Positions 27,061 to 37,076 of a DNA stretch of 64,000 bases are shown one piece after another (position 1 is the stretch's first letter; every line of letters starts with the position of its first letter). Source of the stretch: CAVOAK01 sp965217615. Lineage in GTDB: Bacteria > Pseudomonadota > Alphaproteobacteria > UBA8366 > CAVOAK01. The notes under the pieces are model-generated. The model was not told where the DNA came from. It worked only from the letters and a program-made list of their open reading frames with translations, and did not search any database. A program made the translations under genes and the position numbers. The stretch lies in NCBI GenBank assembly GCA_965217615.1, contig CBDCIT010000010.1, forward strand, positions 1 through 64,000, given 5' to 3'.

Positions 27061-28421
27061 ATGAGCAATTTCCGACCAGTCGACCGGGAAACGGGGTTTC
27101 TGCTGCCGCCGTCGGTGGAGGAATGGCTTCCCGAGCGGCATCTGGCGCGCTTCGTGGTCGAGGTGATCGAGCAGTTGGACCTCTCGGCGTTCGTGAAGGC
27201 CTATCGCGGCTCGGGCTCGGCGTCCTATCACCCGAGCATGCTGCTGGGGCTTCTGGTCTACGGCTACGCCACGGGGGTGTTTTCGAGCCGCAAGTTGGAG
27301 CGCGCGACCTATGGTTCTGTCGCTTTCCGCTTCATCGCGGCCAACGATCATCCCGACCACGATACCATCGCCGCGTTCCGGCGGCGTTTTCTCGACCGGA
27401 TCGAAGGGCTGTTCGTCGAGGTGCTGCTGCTGGCCTGGGAAGCCGGGGTGCTGAAGCTCGGCACGGTGGCGCTGGACGGGGCACCAAGGTGCACGCCAAC
27501 GCGAGCCGGCACAGCGCGCTGTCGTGGAAACACGCCTGCGAGCTCGAAGCCCGGTTGAAGGCCGAGGTGGCGGAGTTGATGGCGTTGGCGGAGGCGGCCG
27601 ATGGGGCGGATGTGCCCGACGGGATGTCAGTGCCCGAGGAACTGGCCCGGCGCGAGGATCGTCTGGCCCGCATCGCCGAGGCCAAGGCGGTGATCGAGGC
27701 GCGGGCGCGCGAACGCCTTGAGCGGGAACGGGCCGAGTACGAGGCGAAGCTCGAGGCGCGCGCGGAGGAGGCCGAGAAGACGGGCCGCAAGCCGGGCGGC
27801 CGTCCACCCGAGCCGCCGGTGGCCGGGCCCGGGCCGAAGGACCAGGTCAATCTGACCGACGCGGACTCGCGCATCATGCCGGTGGCCGGCGGCGGCTTCG
27901 AACAGGCCTACAACGCCCAAGCCCTGGTGGCGGCCGACAGCCTGCTGGTGGTCACCAACGACGTGGTCCAGGCCCCCAACGACAAGCGACAAATCGAGCC
28001 GGCGCTGGAAGCGCTCGCCCGCCTTCCCGAGGCGCTGGGCGCGCCCGAGACCCTGCTGGCGGACAGCGGCTACTTCAGCGAGGCCAACGTGAACGCCTGC
28101 GCCGAGGCCGAGATCGCGCCGTTGATCACGCCCGGCCGGGAACGCCATCATCTCTCCTGGAAGGACCGCTTCGCCGGCGCGCCGCCGCCCCCGGAGAACC
28201 CGACGCCGCTGGAAGCGATGACACATCGACTGGCGACGCCCGAGGGCCGGCAACTCTACGCCCTGCGCAAGCAAACGCCGGAACCGGTGTTCGGCATCAT
28301 CAAATCGGCCATGGGCTTCCGCCAGTTCTCGCTACGCGGCCTGGACAAGGTCACGGGCGAATGGAACCTGGTGACCCTGGCCTGGAACATAAAGAGAATG
28401 TTCACCTTGCAATACGCTTGA
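27061..28421 (+). pseudogene. IS1182-like transposase, frameshifted
   Basis: N-terminal DUF772-type region: MSNFRPVDRETGFLLPPSVE, then SYHPSMLLGLLVYGYATGVF. The frame is lost at VALDG near 27480 in a G-run. The rest (TKVHANASRHSALSWKHACE, a long Glu/Arg coiled coil, then LLADSGYFSEANV and FGIIKSAMGFRQFSLRGLDK) continues in another frame to 28421. One missing or two extra bases in the G-run explain it. Either it is dead or the run is miscounted. Confidence 0.78.
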
Positions 28422-28590
28422 GCAGGCGGCCGGACTCCGTACCTCGCGAAAAGGAATAAGAGTATGCTCGCCTTGCGGCACGCGCGAGCAAGCAAACGTA
28501 CTTCGTGCCCTCACGAGAGGGCATAAGAGTATACTCACCCTGCGGTACGCGCGGCCAAGCGACCGCACTCCGTGTCCTCACGAAAGGCGC
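28390..28590 (+). repeat. 67-bp tandem repeat, three degenerate copies
   Basis: Units start at 28390, 28457 and 28524. Each begins TAAGAG-TATG/ATAC-type sequence, then CACC/GCC-TTGCGG-ACGCG, then ACTCCGT...CTCACGA, spaced exactly 67 bp apart. The first unit overlaps the last codons of the transposase, so the array extends outward from the end of the ORF inside element A. Confidence 0.65.
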
Positions 28591-28664
28591 TCGATCCCAT
28601 GACCTCTCCACATCGCGATCCGTCCACACCCATTCTCGCGGACCTCAGTCCGACAGGCTGCTAG

Positions 28665-30310
28665 GAGCGTGCGCCGTAGAAGTTTTGATGTTGGGCGATT
28701 GGCGCGCAGCCGTCGGAGAGGTGGGATTTTGGCCCGAGTGTGGACATCTGGCCCGCCCGACTCTGGGATGGAAATCCCAGACCGGAAGGCAGGAACGGAA
28801 GAGATTCGCGTTTCATACGCGGTCGATGGGCACTGCGCGCCCCGGAGCAAGTGCGTTGGCAGGCCAGCACCTGCCTCAGCACGTGGCCGCCTTCCCCATC
28901 CGCTTGATGTTCAACGCCAAGCACACGAGGTCCCACTCGCCGCGCACCTTCGCCAAGCCTCGCAGGCTGAATCGTCGGAATCCGAGCACCTCCTTGATCC
29001 ACCCGTTCGGCGCCTCCGAGAGCCACTTGCGTTTCGCGTACCGGGCTTTGCCCGCGGGGCTCGCCAGTTTCTCCCCCATGCGGTGGGTGGCAGGGAGCCG
29101 GGCCGGGTCGACCGCCACCTGGGACTTGCCTTCACGCCCCAGCGCTACGTGCGCGTCGATGCCGCGATCTTCCAGCTCCAACAGATCCGGCTCGTTGCAG
29201 TAGCCCGCATCGGCCAGTACCACCGCAGGCTCGACCCCAAACGTCTCGTTGATCTCGTCGAGCATCCCCACCAGCTGACCCTGGTCGCTGGCCTGTGGCC
29301 CCACCTGAGTCGCGACGATGATCTGGTGCTCCCCATCGACCACCATCTGCGCGTTGTAGCACTGCTGGAATCCCTCGCTGCTGGTCTTCATGATCTGGCT
29401 CTCGGGATCGGTGAAATTGCTCTGCGCCTTCGGCTCGGGCTCGCCGTAGGCCCGCTTGTAGGGCCGCCCGCCCCGGGGATTGCGGTCCTGCCCAGGCTCG
29501 CGCCCGCGCTCATCGTCGCGCCCGCGTTGCGCCGCCTCCAAACGCGCTTTGGCTGCCTGGATCGCCGCCAGGCGCTTCTCCCTGCGTTGCAACTCCTCGG
29601 GCAACTCGTCGCCCCGGAAATCCTCGCCCCAACGCTCGTCTTCTTCGGCGTCCACCATCCCCGCCTTCGTCAGCAGCGCCTCGATCTCCGCCTGCAAGCG
29701 AGCCGCCTCTTTGCCCATCCGCTCATAGCTCATCGCCTTGCGCTTGCTCGCGTTCGCTCGCACCTTCGTCCCGTCGACCGAGAGCTTGCCGAACCGCGCC
29801 AGTCCCATCTCGCGCGCCACCTGCACCACCCCCACAAACAGCTCGCTGAACTCCGCCAGATGTCGGCGGCGGAACTCACATACCGTGCGATGTTGCGGGA
29901 AGTTGCCCGCCGCGAGCATCCGAAACGCTACATCCTCCTCCAGCTTCCTCGCCACCGCGCGCGAGGAGAATGTGCCCATCGCGTAGGCATAGATCAGCAC
30001 CTTGACCATCATCGACGGCTCGTAGGGGGCGTTGCGTCGACCGTCCCCCTCGTAGGGCGCATAAAACGCCGTCAAGTCCAGTGCATCGACCACATCGCTG
30101 ACGTGATGAGCCAGGTGCCCTGGGGGAACCCACTCCTGCAAGTCCGGCGGCAAAAGCAAGGGTTGGTCCGGCTGGTAGGCGCGAAACGTGGTCGGCATCG
30201 GGAGTTCCCACACGCAACTGGCGTATCGGATCATACTTCCCCCTGCGCAAATCCACCCACAACCCGTCCGCTATCAACTTTGCCGCGCGGACCTTTCTGC
30301 GGCGCACGCT
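28665..30310 (-). mobile_element. IS1182-like element B
   Basis: The ends GAGCGTGCGCCG and its inverse CGGCGCACGCTC are flanked on both sides by CTAG (28661-28664, 30311-30314). It abuts element A, sharing the left CTAG. 1646 bp, one intact transposase. Confidence 0.82.
28876..30198 (-). CDS. IS1182-like transposase
   Basis: 440 aa from MPTTFRAYQPDQPLLLPPDL. N-terminal DUF772-type domain (YEPSMMVKVLIYAYAMGTFS) and first catalytic motif LSVDGTKVRANASKRKAMSY. There is a Glu/Arg-rich insertion, then VVLADAGYCNEPDLLELEDR (second Asp) and APNGWIKEVLGFRRFSLRGL (Glu-containing DDE C-terminal block). The frame is intact, unlike its neighbour in element A, and is only moderately similar to it. Confidence 0.85.
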   Translation of the reverse strand: MPTTFRAYQPDQPLLLPPDLQEWVPPGHLAHHVSDVVDALDLTAFYAPYEGDGRRNAPYEPSMMVKVLIYAYAMGTFSSRAVARKLEEDVAFRMLAAGNFPQHRTVCEFRRRHLAEFSELFVGVVQVAREMGLARFGKLSVDGTKVRANASKRKAMSYERMGKEAARLQAEIEALLTKAGMVDAEEDERWGEDFRGDELPEELQRREKRLAAIQAAKARLEAAQRGRDDERGREPGQDRNPRGGRPYKRAYGEPEPKAQSNFTDPESQIMKTSSEGFQQCYNAQMVVDGEHQIIVATQVGPQASDQGQLVGMLDEINETFGVEPAVVLADAGYCNEPDLLELEDRGIDAHVALGREGKSQVAVDPARLPATHRMGEKLASPAGKARYAKRKWLSEAPNGWIKEVLGFRRFSLRGLAKVRGEWDLVCLALNIKRMGKAATC

Positions 30311-30367
30311 CCTAGGGGCAAATAAAGACGGTGCATGCCCCTGGAGCCAACGCAGCCCGTAACCGAA

Positions 30368-30694
30368 TTAGACGCCGCCCTGCTTTGTGGGTGGCGAATG
30401 TTCGAGATCCGGTGCAGCGTCGAGGGCGTGCAGGGCATTTAGGATGCGACCTAAGATGTCTGAGTCCTGCCCGCCTCCCATATTCTCCTCTTCCGCAACT
30501 TCCATCGAATGTGCGTCATATTCCCAACGGCGCAAGATTTCGACCTTCTGTTCAAGGGTAAGGTCATTGCGCGGAGGAATCTCCTCGGGAATGCGGAACA
30601 CTGCCGTAGGGTCCAGCAATGCTTTCTCAACATCAATCGGATCGGAGTTGCCCGTCATGTCCAAGTTCCCTGCGATCGGTTTGAAACTATTCAT
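30368..30694 (-). CDS. small conserved acidic protein
   Basis: 108 aa. The central block DPTAVFRIPEEIPPRNDLTL then EQKVEILRRWEYDAHSMEVA is a pattern I have met in ~100-aa uncharacterised proteobacterial proteins (PEEV...LT..QK..IL..WEYDA..L.VAEEE). No enzymatic motif or membrane segment. An IS5 element is inserted directly before its ATG, so its native promoter and ribosome site are gone. Confidence 0.62.
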   Translation of the reverse strand: MNSFKPIAGNLDMTGNSDPIDVEKALLDPTAVFRIPEEIPPRNDLTLEQKVEILRRWEYDAHSMEVAEEENMGGGQDSDILGRILNALHALDAAPDLEHSPPTKQGGV

Positions 30695-30696
30695 TA

Positions 30697-31981
30697 GGGA
30701 ACCTCTAAAAATTCTCCTTTTCGGGCGTCGTCAATTTAGAATCGGGTTGACGATTTGTTGATAGCGGGAGGCGTGGTTGATGGGTCAGATGGGGTTTTTC
30801 GATCTTGGGAACCGGTATTCCGGTCTTGACGCCAAGAACGAGCCGCTTTTGAAGATCGACGGGGTGGTTCCGTGGGAGGACTTGCGCGCCCGTCTTGAGG
30901 CGGTGTGGCGGCGTGCGGACAAGGTGCGCAAATCGCGGGCGGGACGCAAGCCGTGGGATGCGATTGTGATGTTCAAGACGATCATTCTGTGCGCGCTCTA
31001 CAATCTCTCGGACGACCAAGTTGAGCATCAGATCCGTGACCGCCTGTCGTTCATGCGATTTCTGGGGTTGGGTCTAGAGGGCCGGGTTCCCGACGCCAAG
31101 ACGGTGTGGCTGTACCGCGAACAGTTAACGCAAGCTGGCGTGATCGAGGCTTTATTCGAGACGTTCGATGGCTACCTGAAGGATCAGGGCTATCTGGCGA
31201 TGGGCGGCCAGATCATCGACGCCTCGATTGTGGCGGTACCCAAACAGCGCAACAGCCGCGAGGAGAACGCGCGGATAAAGGCGGGCGAGACGCCGGCAGG
31301 CTGGGAGGACAAGCCGGCAAAGCGGCGCCAAAAGGATGTCGAGGCGCGGTGGACCAAGAAGCCCGGCAAGAGCCATTACGGTTACAAGAACCATGTCAAC
31401 GTGGACCGTCGGCACAAGCTGGTGCGGCGCTATCATGTAAGCGACGCGGCGGAGCACGACAGCCAAGTCCTCGACGATATCCTGGATGGGGACAACACGG
31501 CTTTGGGTGTGTGGGCGGACAGCGCTTACCGCTCGGCGGAGATCGAGGCGTCGCTGAAGGAGAAGGGGTTGCGGAGCCGGATCCATCGCAAGGGCCGCCG
31601 CAACAAGCCGTTGAGCGAGCGCGAGAAGCAAGGCAACAAGACCCGTTCGTCGGTTCGGGTCCGCGTCGAGCATGTCTTCGGGGCCCAGAGCAACGACATG
31701 GGCGGGACGCTGGTGCGTAGTGTCGGGCTGGTGCGGGCGAAGGCGCGGATCGGGTTGAAGAACCTCGCCTACAACATGCGCCGCCTGGTCCAACTGGAGC
31801 GTCTCGCGGCGGCCGTGTGACGATACCCGGAGGAGAAGACCGCCTGGGGACGGTCTTGAAGCGGAAATAACTCAATTGGAGCGTGGAAGACCCCGAAAAT
31901 CTCGGCTCCGGCATGGCTGGAGCTGGTGACAGCCTAGTTAAACAATATCCTCCGGCAACTCACCAATTCTTAGAGGTGCCC
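30697..31981 (+). mobile_element. IS5-family element
   Basis: The left end GGGAACCTCTAAAAATT and the inverse of the right end GGGCACCTCTAAGAATT match at 15 of 17 positions. A 4-bp direct repeat ATTA flanks it (30693-30696, 31982-31985). 1285 bp, one transposase. Confidence 0.88.
30780..31820 (+). CDS. IS5-family transposase
   Basis: 346 aa. N-terminal DUF772 domain (PWDAIVMFKTIILCALYNLS). DDE catalytic motifs: QIIDASIVAVPKQRN (first Asp), GVWADSAYRSAEIEASLKEK (second Asp) and VRVEHVFGAQ (Glu) in the Y-(2)-R-(3)-E-(6)-K-like block. Typical of the IS5 subgroup; intact. Confidence 0.88.
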   Translation: MGQMGFFDLGNRYSGLDAKNEPLLKIDGVVPWEDLRARLEAVWRRADKVRKSRAGRKPWDAIVMFKTIILCALYNLSDDQVEHQIRDRLSFMRFLGLGLEGRVPDAKTVWLYREQLTQAGVIEALFETFDGYLKDQGYLAMGGQIIDASIVAVPKQRNSREENARIKAGETPAGWEDKPAKRRQKDVEARWTKKPGKSHYGYKNHVNVDRRHKLVRRYHVSDAAEHDSQVLDDILDGDNTALGVWADSAYRSAEIEASLKEKGLRSRIHRKGRRNKPLSEREKQGNKTRSSVRVRVEHVFGAQSNDMGGTLVRSVGLVRAKARIGLKNLAYNMRRLVQLERLAAAV

Positions 31982-32218
31982 ATTAGTCTACCATGGAAAT
32001 CCCGTCCGCAAAAATCAATAGCCGTGACACCGGCCGGGTACCCATCCAACCCGGAATTCGCTGACGCCAGAGGCTTGTTCCGCCATGGTCCTATCCCCTT
32101 GTTCCGGTAGCGTATGGTTGGGCCCCACTCCGCGTAACGACGCGCTCCGGAATCTTCGAGAAATGGTTGCATGCCCTCGGCTCGGCGTGGCAACGAAGTG
32201 AAGGGCCATCTATCTTCA

Positions 32219-32295
32219 AAATGTCCGCTCTTGGCTAATAGCGGACGTTCTTCGTGAAGCACGGAAACGTCCGATTCTGACCCAAGGCGGACATT
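32219..32295. repeat. palindromic GTCCGC/GCGGAC repeat, locus A (2 units)
   Basis: Two imperfect ~31-bp palindromes (ATGTCCGCTCTTGGCTAATA then GCGGACGTT; ACGTCCGATTCTGACCCAAG then GCGGACATT), ~46 bp apart start to start. The same family recurs at about 33.3, 39.35, 40.8, 44.5 and 45.25 kb. The rest of 31982-32344 shows no gene. Confidence 0.7.
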
Positions 32296-32344
32296 CGGCG
32301 CGATTATATGCAAACGCACAGGGCGCGGCGTAGCAGAGTATTTC

Positions 32345-33046
32345 TTACGGTCCTGCCGGCATGCGCCAGGGTTTGTGGGCATTGTAGCGTTCGAGATGCC
32401 TCTGAAAATCCGCCATATACCTGTTTTCGTCCTCCTTTTTCAGGAGGGCGATGGCCTGCAATTGCGTCCTTATTGCTTCGTCGAACCTGCCCACCTCGGC
32501 GTAGGCAGCGGAGAGGGTATTCAGGTTGTGGGCATCCCGGTCGAGCTCTACCGCCCTTTCCGCCAGTTCCACCGCCCGCTTTCCGTTCCGAAGGACGGCA
32601 TTCGGCGCGGTCGCGAACACCCAGGCCAAATGGTTGTAAGCAAGGCCATAATCCGGATTCAATTCGATGGCCTTGGTGAAGCCGGCTATCGCAAGGGTGT
32701 AAGAGCCCTTTCCCTGGTACAAATTTTCCCGGTTGTTGTGGGCGAGCGCCAAATCATGCTTGTCGCCCTTCAATTTGAGCAGGGCGATGGCCCTGGTGAC
32801 GTCTGCAATCGCCTTGCGATGGAGACCTTTCTTATTGTAGACGACACCCCGGTTGTTGTAGGCAAAGGCATAATCGGGATTCAGTTCGATGGCTTTGGTA
32901 TAGTGAAAAATTTTGCTATCGAGGCTATGGGCGCTCACACCCATGTTGTACCAAGCTTCCGCCGAGCTGCTGGCGCACCCATGCAGACCCATCAGCACGA
33001 GCGCCAGCAACGCCAATCTACTAAGAGCCGCATTCCTTGGTCTCAT
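32345..33046 (-). CDS. TPR lipoprotein
   Basis: 233 aa from the ATG before RPRNAALSRLALLALVLMGL. The signal peptide ends in a lipobox (MGLHGC) with Cys near residue 24, so it should be an envelope lipoprotein. Three to five TPR units follow (AFAYNNRGVVYNKKGLHRKA, SYTLAIAGFTKAIELNPDYG, LAYNHLAWVFATAPNAVL). TPR proteins scaffold protein-protein contacts; the partner is unknown. An upstream in-frame ATG at 33148 would spoil the signal peptide. Confidence 0.8.
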   Translation of the reverse strand: MRPRNAALSRLALLALVLMGLHGCASSSAEAWYNMGVSAHSLDSKIFHYTKAIELNPDYAFAYNNRGVVYNKKGLHRKAIADVTRAIALLKLKGDKHDLALAHNNRENLYQGKGSYTLAIAGFTKAIELNPDYGLAYNHLAWVFATAPNAVLRNGKRAVELAERAVELDRDAHNLNTLSAAYAEVGRFDEAIRTQLQAIALLKKEDENRYMADFQRHLERYNAHKPWRMPAGP

Positions 33047-33253
33047 GACAGGCCTCCTTGGTGATCGAACTCGCGGCCACGCCTTACGATTGTTTGATTT
33101 TGAGCGAACCGCCGCCGCGCACACCCTGTGGAGCCGCCAACCCCGCATGAAGTAGGCGGTGCCGGGCCGGCGGAGACCGATGGGTTACGCCGACAGAAGG
33201 CTCGCAACTGCGAACGGTATGCCCCTCAAGAGTGAACCTCAAAGGAAAAACTC

Positions 33254-33377
33254 TAACGTCCGCTTCTGGCTACAAGCGGACCATCTTCATGAGCGTTGGA
33301 AACGTCTGCTTACTAGCCAAAAGCGGACGTCAGTAGTGAGCGGCTCTAACGTCTGCTTTTGACCCAAAGCGGACATT
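33254..33377. repeat. palindromic GTCCGC/GCGGAC repeat, locus B (3 units)
   Basis: Three units in tandem at ~33254-33284, 33299-33331 and 33347-33377, each AACGTC(C/T)GCTT...AAGCGGAC(C/G/A)T. They lie in the intergenic stretch 33047-33598, which otherwise has no recognisable gene. Confidence 0.72.
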
Positions 33378-33598
33378 CAAGTGCTGATGAGGATCAGCCG
33401 GCTCGGCGCCCGAAATTCAGTATCCCGCGTCCCGCAACCGGCATAGTGTTTGGATTGGTATATCAGGCAACAAGGCAAAGCAGATGAAGATTACCAACCC
33501 GCCGACGAACTCTCTGCCGAGGCTAGTTTGCGCGCCGTCCCAAAGAGTATATTGGGCTTTGGATACTTCCGCCTGTTCATGGTTACCTCCCCGACACC

Positions 33599-34752
33599 TT
33601 ACGTCGTAAAACGAACCGCCGCCTGGGCGATGATCGCCTCCTCGTCGGTGGGTATCACGTAGGCCGGGCAATGCGACTGAGCGGTAGTGATCCTTGTCGC
33701 ATTCGCCGTATTCCCCGCAACGTCTGTGGCGAAGCCGAACCAGCTCAGCTTCGCAAGGACCCGAGATCTGATTGCCGCGGCGTATTCACCAATACCTCCG
33801 GTGAATACGAGCGCGTCAATTCCGCCGATGGCGGCCACAGCGGCCCCGATTTCTTGCGCTAGGCGATCTACGAACATTTCAACTGCCTGCCGCGCCGTTG
33901 AGCGATCGTCGGCAAGAAGAGTATGCATGTCAGAAGTCAGGTTGGACACGCCAATAGGCCGGACTCGTGGTTTAGGATCCAATCGACTTTGGCAGAATCG
34001 CCGCCGCAGTGGTCAATAAGCCAAAGGACCGCACCGGGATCGAGCCGCCCTGGACGACAGCCCATCATTAGACCGTCCAACGGCGTGAATCCCATCGTGG
34101 TATAAACCGAGCGGCGCCTAATCATGCCTGTGAGGCTGCAACCATTACCGAGATGGCAAACGATGACACGACCGTCAGCCACTTCGCCAAGAACATCCGG
34201 CATGCGGGCTGCGATCCACTCGTAGGATAGACCGTGGAATCCAAAGCGACGGAGGCCCTGCTCGGCGAATCGGCGTGGCAGTGGCAACAGTTTCCGATGC
34301 TCCGGTAACGTTCGGTGAAAGGCTGTATCAAAACAGGCTATTTGAGGAACGCTGGGCAGTTTGTCCGACACTGCGAGAATGCCCGATATGTTATGCGGCT
34401 GATGCAAGGGCGCTAGGGAGCAGAGCGCTTGAAGCTCTCCAAGAATCGCCTCGTCAATCCGTGTTGGGGTGTAGAATCGAGTTCCGCCATGGACCATACG
34501 ATGGCCGACCGCCAAGATGTCACCAGCCCTCGGCGCAATGATGGTCTCAATGAGATGCGAAATGATCGAAGTGTTTGTGTCGAGACTGCCGGGCAGATAG
34601 GAGACTGCTGATCCGTAAATCTGAAGCCTCGGAATTAGCCCGCTGCCGATCCGCTCTACCTGGCCTCGGAAGACGAGCGCCAAACCTTTGGAGAAAGCCG
34701 CGAACTTAACTGAAGACGATCCGCAATTCAACGCCAGGACGGCTTCCGGCAT
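33599..34752 (-). pseudogene. ackA: acetate kinase, one-base frameshift
   Basis: MPEAVLALNCGSSSVKFAAF opens a typical AckA with VGHRMVHGG, CFDTAFHRTLP, FGFHGLSYEW and HLGNGCSLTG. At the conserved NHESGL (near 33956) one base is missing. The remaining IGVSNLTSDMHTLLADD...ALVFTGGIGEYAAAIRSRVL continues in the next frame to 33599. Restored length is ~384 aa. It normally interconverts acetyl phosphate and acetate with ATP. It is downstream of xsc, whose product is acetyl phosphate, so the broken gene is the natural next step of that pathway. Confidence 0.85.
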
Positions 34753-34934
34753 TGATCTCAGACGTCCTGATACGTCAGGCTATGGCTCTTGACGATCTCG
34801 TCGCTATGTCGCTTCTCCGCGAATAACGACGGCGAGACGACCACGGGAAGCAGGCATATATCAACACCGCGTCGGCTTCCCCCATGGAGGTTGGCGGGCA
34901 AGGTGTTCTCGGCAAAGTTCCAGCGCCGCATTGC

Positions 34935-36701
34935 CTACTGGGACCACATGTCGGCTGGGTCGATCCCCGCGACGATCGTCGGCTTCTTCATCGCATCGCG
35001 ACGAAACGGTTCGCCAAGTTCCTGGTTTAGGATGACTTCTATGAAGGTTGTGACGCCGTCTGCCTGAGCCCTACAAGCTTCCTGAAGGCCGGCTGTCAAC
35101 TCTTCCATGGTGTTGACTAGAACGCCCTTCAAGCCGCAAGCATCAGCAACTTTGGCGTAGCTGAAGTTGGTGTTAAGCTCGGTGCCGACGAAATTGTTAT
35201 CGTACCAGAGAGTGGTGTTTCGTTTCTCCGCGCCCCATTGGTAGTTGCGGAAGATAACCATGGCAATCCCCGGCCAACTCTCGCGCCCGCAGGACGTCAT
35301 CTCGTTCATGGAGATGCCGAAGGCTCCGTCGCCAGCGAAGCCGACGACCGGGACGTCGGGGCAACTAATCTTGGCGCCCAGTATGGCGGGAAAGCCATAG
35401 CCGCATGGGCCAAAGAGTCCCGGCGACAGATACTTGCGTCCCTCCTCGAAGGTCGGATAGGCATTACCGATCGCGCAGTTGTTGCCGATGTCGGAGGAGA
35501 TGATCGCATGCTGCGGCAACCCGGCTTGAATGGCGCGCCACGCCATGCGCGGCGACATGTGATCCGGCTCGCGGGCCCTGGCATCGGCATTCCAGGAGGT
35601 GCCCGGATCGTCCTCTTCGTGATCCATGCTGGACAGGGTCTGCAGCCAAGCGGATTTGGTTTGATGGATCGTGGCCTTGCGTTCCTCGCGATCGGTGTCG
35701 CCGGCGGTGTTGGGGAGCAACTCTAGGATCTCTTGCGCCACACTCTTTGCGTCGCCACAGATACCGACCGTCACCTTCATGGTAAGCCCGATGCGGTCCG
35801 GGTTCATGTCGACCTGAATGACGGCCGCCTCCGTGGGCCAATAGTCGATGCCGTAGCAGGGTAATGTCGAGAACGGGTTCAGGCGCGTGCCAAGCGCCAA
35901 GACCACATCGGCCTGCACGATCAACTCCATCGCCGCTTTCGAGCCGTTGTAGCCGAGCGGTCCGACGGCGAGCCGGTGCGAGCCCGGAAAGCTGTCATTG
36001 TGTTGATAGCCGCAGCAGACCGGCGCGTCGAGGCGCTCGGCCAGCGACCGACACTCGGGAATTGCATCGCTGAGGACGACGCCGGCACCGGAGAGGATGA
36101 CAGGGAAACGCGCTTCCGACAGCAACCGCGCGGCCTCGGCCAGCGCGTCGACGCCACCGGTCGCCCGCTCAAGACGGACGATTTGCGGCAGCTCGATGTC
36201 GATCACCTGGGTCCATAAATCGCGCGGGATATTGATCTGCGCGGGGGCCGAGCGGCGGATCGCATTGTCGATCACACGGTTCAGCACCTCGGCAACGCGA
36301 GATGAATCGCGCACTTCCTCCTGAAAGCAAACCATGTCGCGGAACAGCGCCATCTGCTCCACCTCCTGGAAGCCACCCTGGCCGATCGTCCTGTTGGCCG
36401 CCTGGGGCGTGATCAGCAACATCGGCGTGTGGTTCCAGTAGGCGGTCTTGATCGGCGTGACGAGGTTGGTGATCCCGGGGCCGTTCTGGCCGATGCACGC
36501 GGCGATCTTTCCAGTCGCGCGGGTATAGCCGTCGCACATGAAGCCGGCATTTCCCTCATGGGCGACATCCCAAAATGTTATGCCTGCCTTCGGGAAGAGG
36601 TCGGAGATCGGCATGAAGGCTGAGCCGATGATGCCGAAGACATGCTCGATGTCGTGCCGCTGCAGGACTTTGACGAACGCTTCTTCCGTGGTCATCTTCA
36701 T
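34935..36701 (-). CDS. xsc: sulfoacetaldehyde acetyltransferase
   Basis: 588 aa from MKMTTEEAFVKVLQRHDIEH; the ATG two codons later is better spaced from GAGGG. It is a ThDP-dependent enzyme: N-terminal Pyr domain (HVFGIIGSAFMPISDLFPKA, NGPGITNLV), central TPP_enzyme_M domain, and a C-terminal PP domain with GFAGDGAFGISMNEM...NYQW (ThDP/Mg site). The whole-sequence style (FGIIGSAFMPIS, EVEQMALF) is specific for Xsc: sulfoacetaldehyde + phosphate gives acetyl phosphate + sulfite. It is the core of taurine and sulfonate dissimilation. Intact. Confidence 0.88.
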   Translation of the reverse strand: MKMTTEEAFVKVLQRHDIEHVFGIIGSAFMPISDLFPKAGITFWDVAHEGNAGFMCDGYTRATGKIAACIGQNGPGITNLVTPIKTAYWNHTPMLLITPQAANRTIGQGGFQEVEQMALFRDMVCFQEEVRDSSRVAEVLNRVIDNAIRRSAPAQINIPRDLWTQVIDIELPQIVRLERATGGVDALAEAARLLSEARFPVILSGAGVVLSDAIPECRSLAERLDAPVCCGYQHNDSFPGSHRLAVGPLGYNGSKAAMELIVQADVVLALGTRLNPFSTLPCYGIDYWPTEAAVIQVDMNPDRIGLTMKVTVGICGDAKSVAQEILELLPNTAGDTDREERKATIHQTKSAWLQTLSSMDHEEDDPGTSWNADARAREPDHMSPRMAWRAIQAGLPQHAIISSDIGNNCAIGNAYPTFEEGRKYLSPGLFGPCGYGFPAILGAKISCPDVPVVGFAGDGAFGISMNEMTSCGRESWPGIAMVIFRNYQWGAEKRNTTLWYDNNFVGTELNTNFSYAKVADACGLKGVLVNTMEELTAGLQEACRAQADGVTTFIEVILNQELGEPFRRDAMKKPTIVAGIDPADMWSQ

Positions 36702-37076
36702 GCCCTCTTTCCTTTTCCTCTCATTGCTCCCAAAAGGTACGGACGCAAGCCCTCGAGCTATCTCCTGAATTTTGGGGCTTCGAGGCGCCGCCCCATAACA
36801 GGATTTTCGTTTGAGCGATTCTGTGGGGTTTGCTGAAACAGAATCGTCTGGAGACTGCGGACTTTGTCTAAGTGGCGCGCGACCGTGGCGCATTGGCGAG
36901 CGTCAGCTTGCGTCACGTGATGGAGCCGAAGATGTCTTGGACTCGTTCATGGCTCGGGTCTCGCGATCGGCGACATGCGCGTTGATTTCCCGCCGCGCGA
37001 CGTCTCTTGCCGCCGCGCACGCGGCTTTGAAGGGGTTAGCGAACTTAGCGCCGCCGACACTACGTCACGTCCCTTC
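36702..37076. other. intergenic between xsc and the dioxygenase gene
   Basis: Presumably holds the xsc promoter (minus strand). I see no coding frame, regulator site or terminator that I can support. Confidence 0.4.

Larger units (their letters stand above)
26981..28660 (+). mobile_element. IS1182-like element A
   Basis: The inverted repeat CAGCCTGTCGGACT (start 26981) is matched inversely by AGTCCGACAGGCTG (end 28660). The tetranucleotide CTAG lies on both sides (26977-26980, 28661-28664). The element carries a frameshifted transposase and an internal 67-bp tandem repeat. Its right CTAG is also the left CTAG of the next element. Confidence 0.8.

Noticed and set aside
28669..30315. 548-aa plus-strand ORF opposite the IS1182-B transposase
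   Set aside because: Arg/Pro/His-rich translation, exactly antisense to a well-conserved transposase; spurious.
33254..33377. Three spaced palindromes considered as a CRISPR array
   Set aside because: Units differ from each other, spacers are ~15 bp, the same unit is dispersed as singles and pairs, and no cas gene is present.
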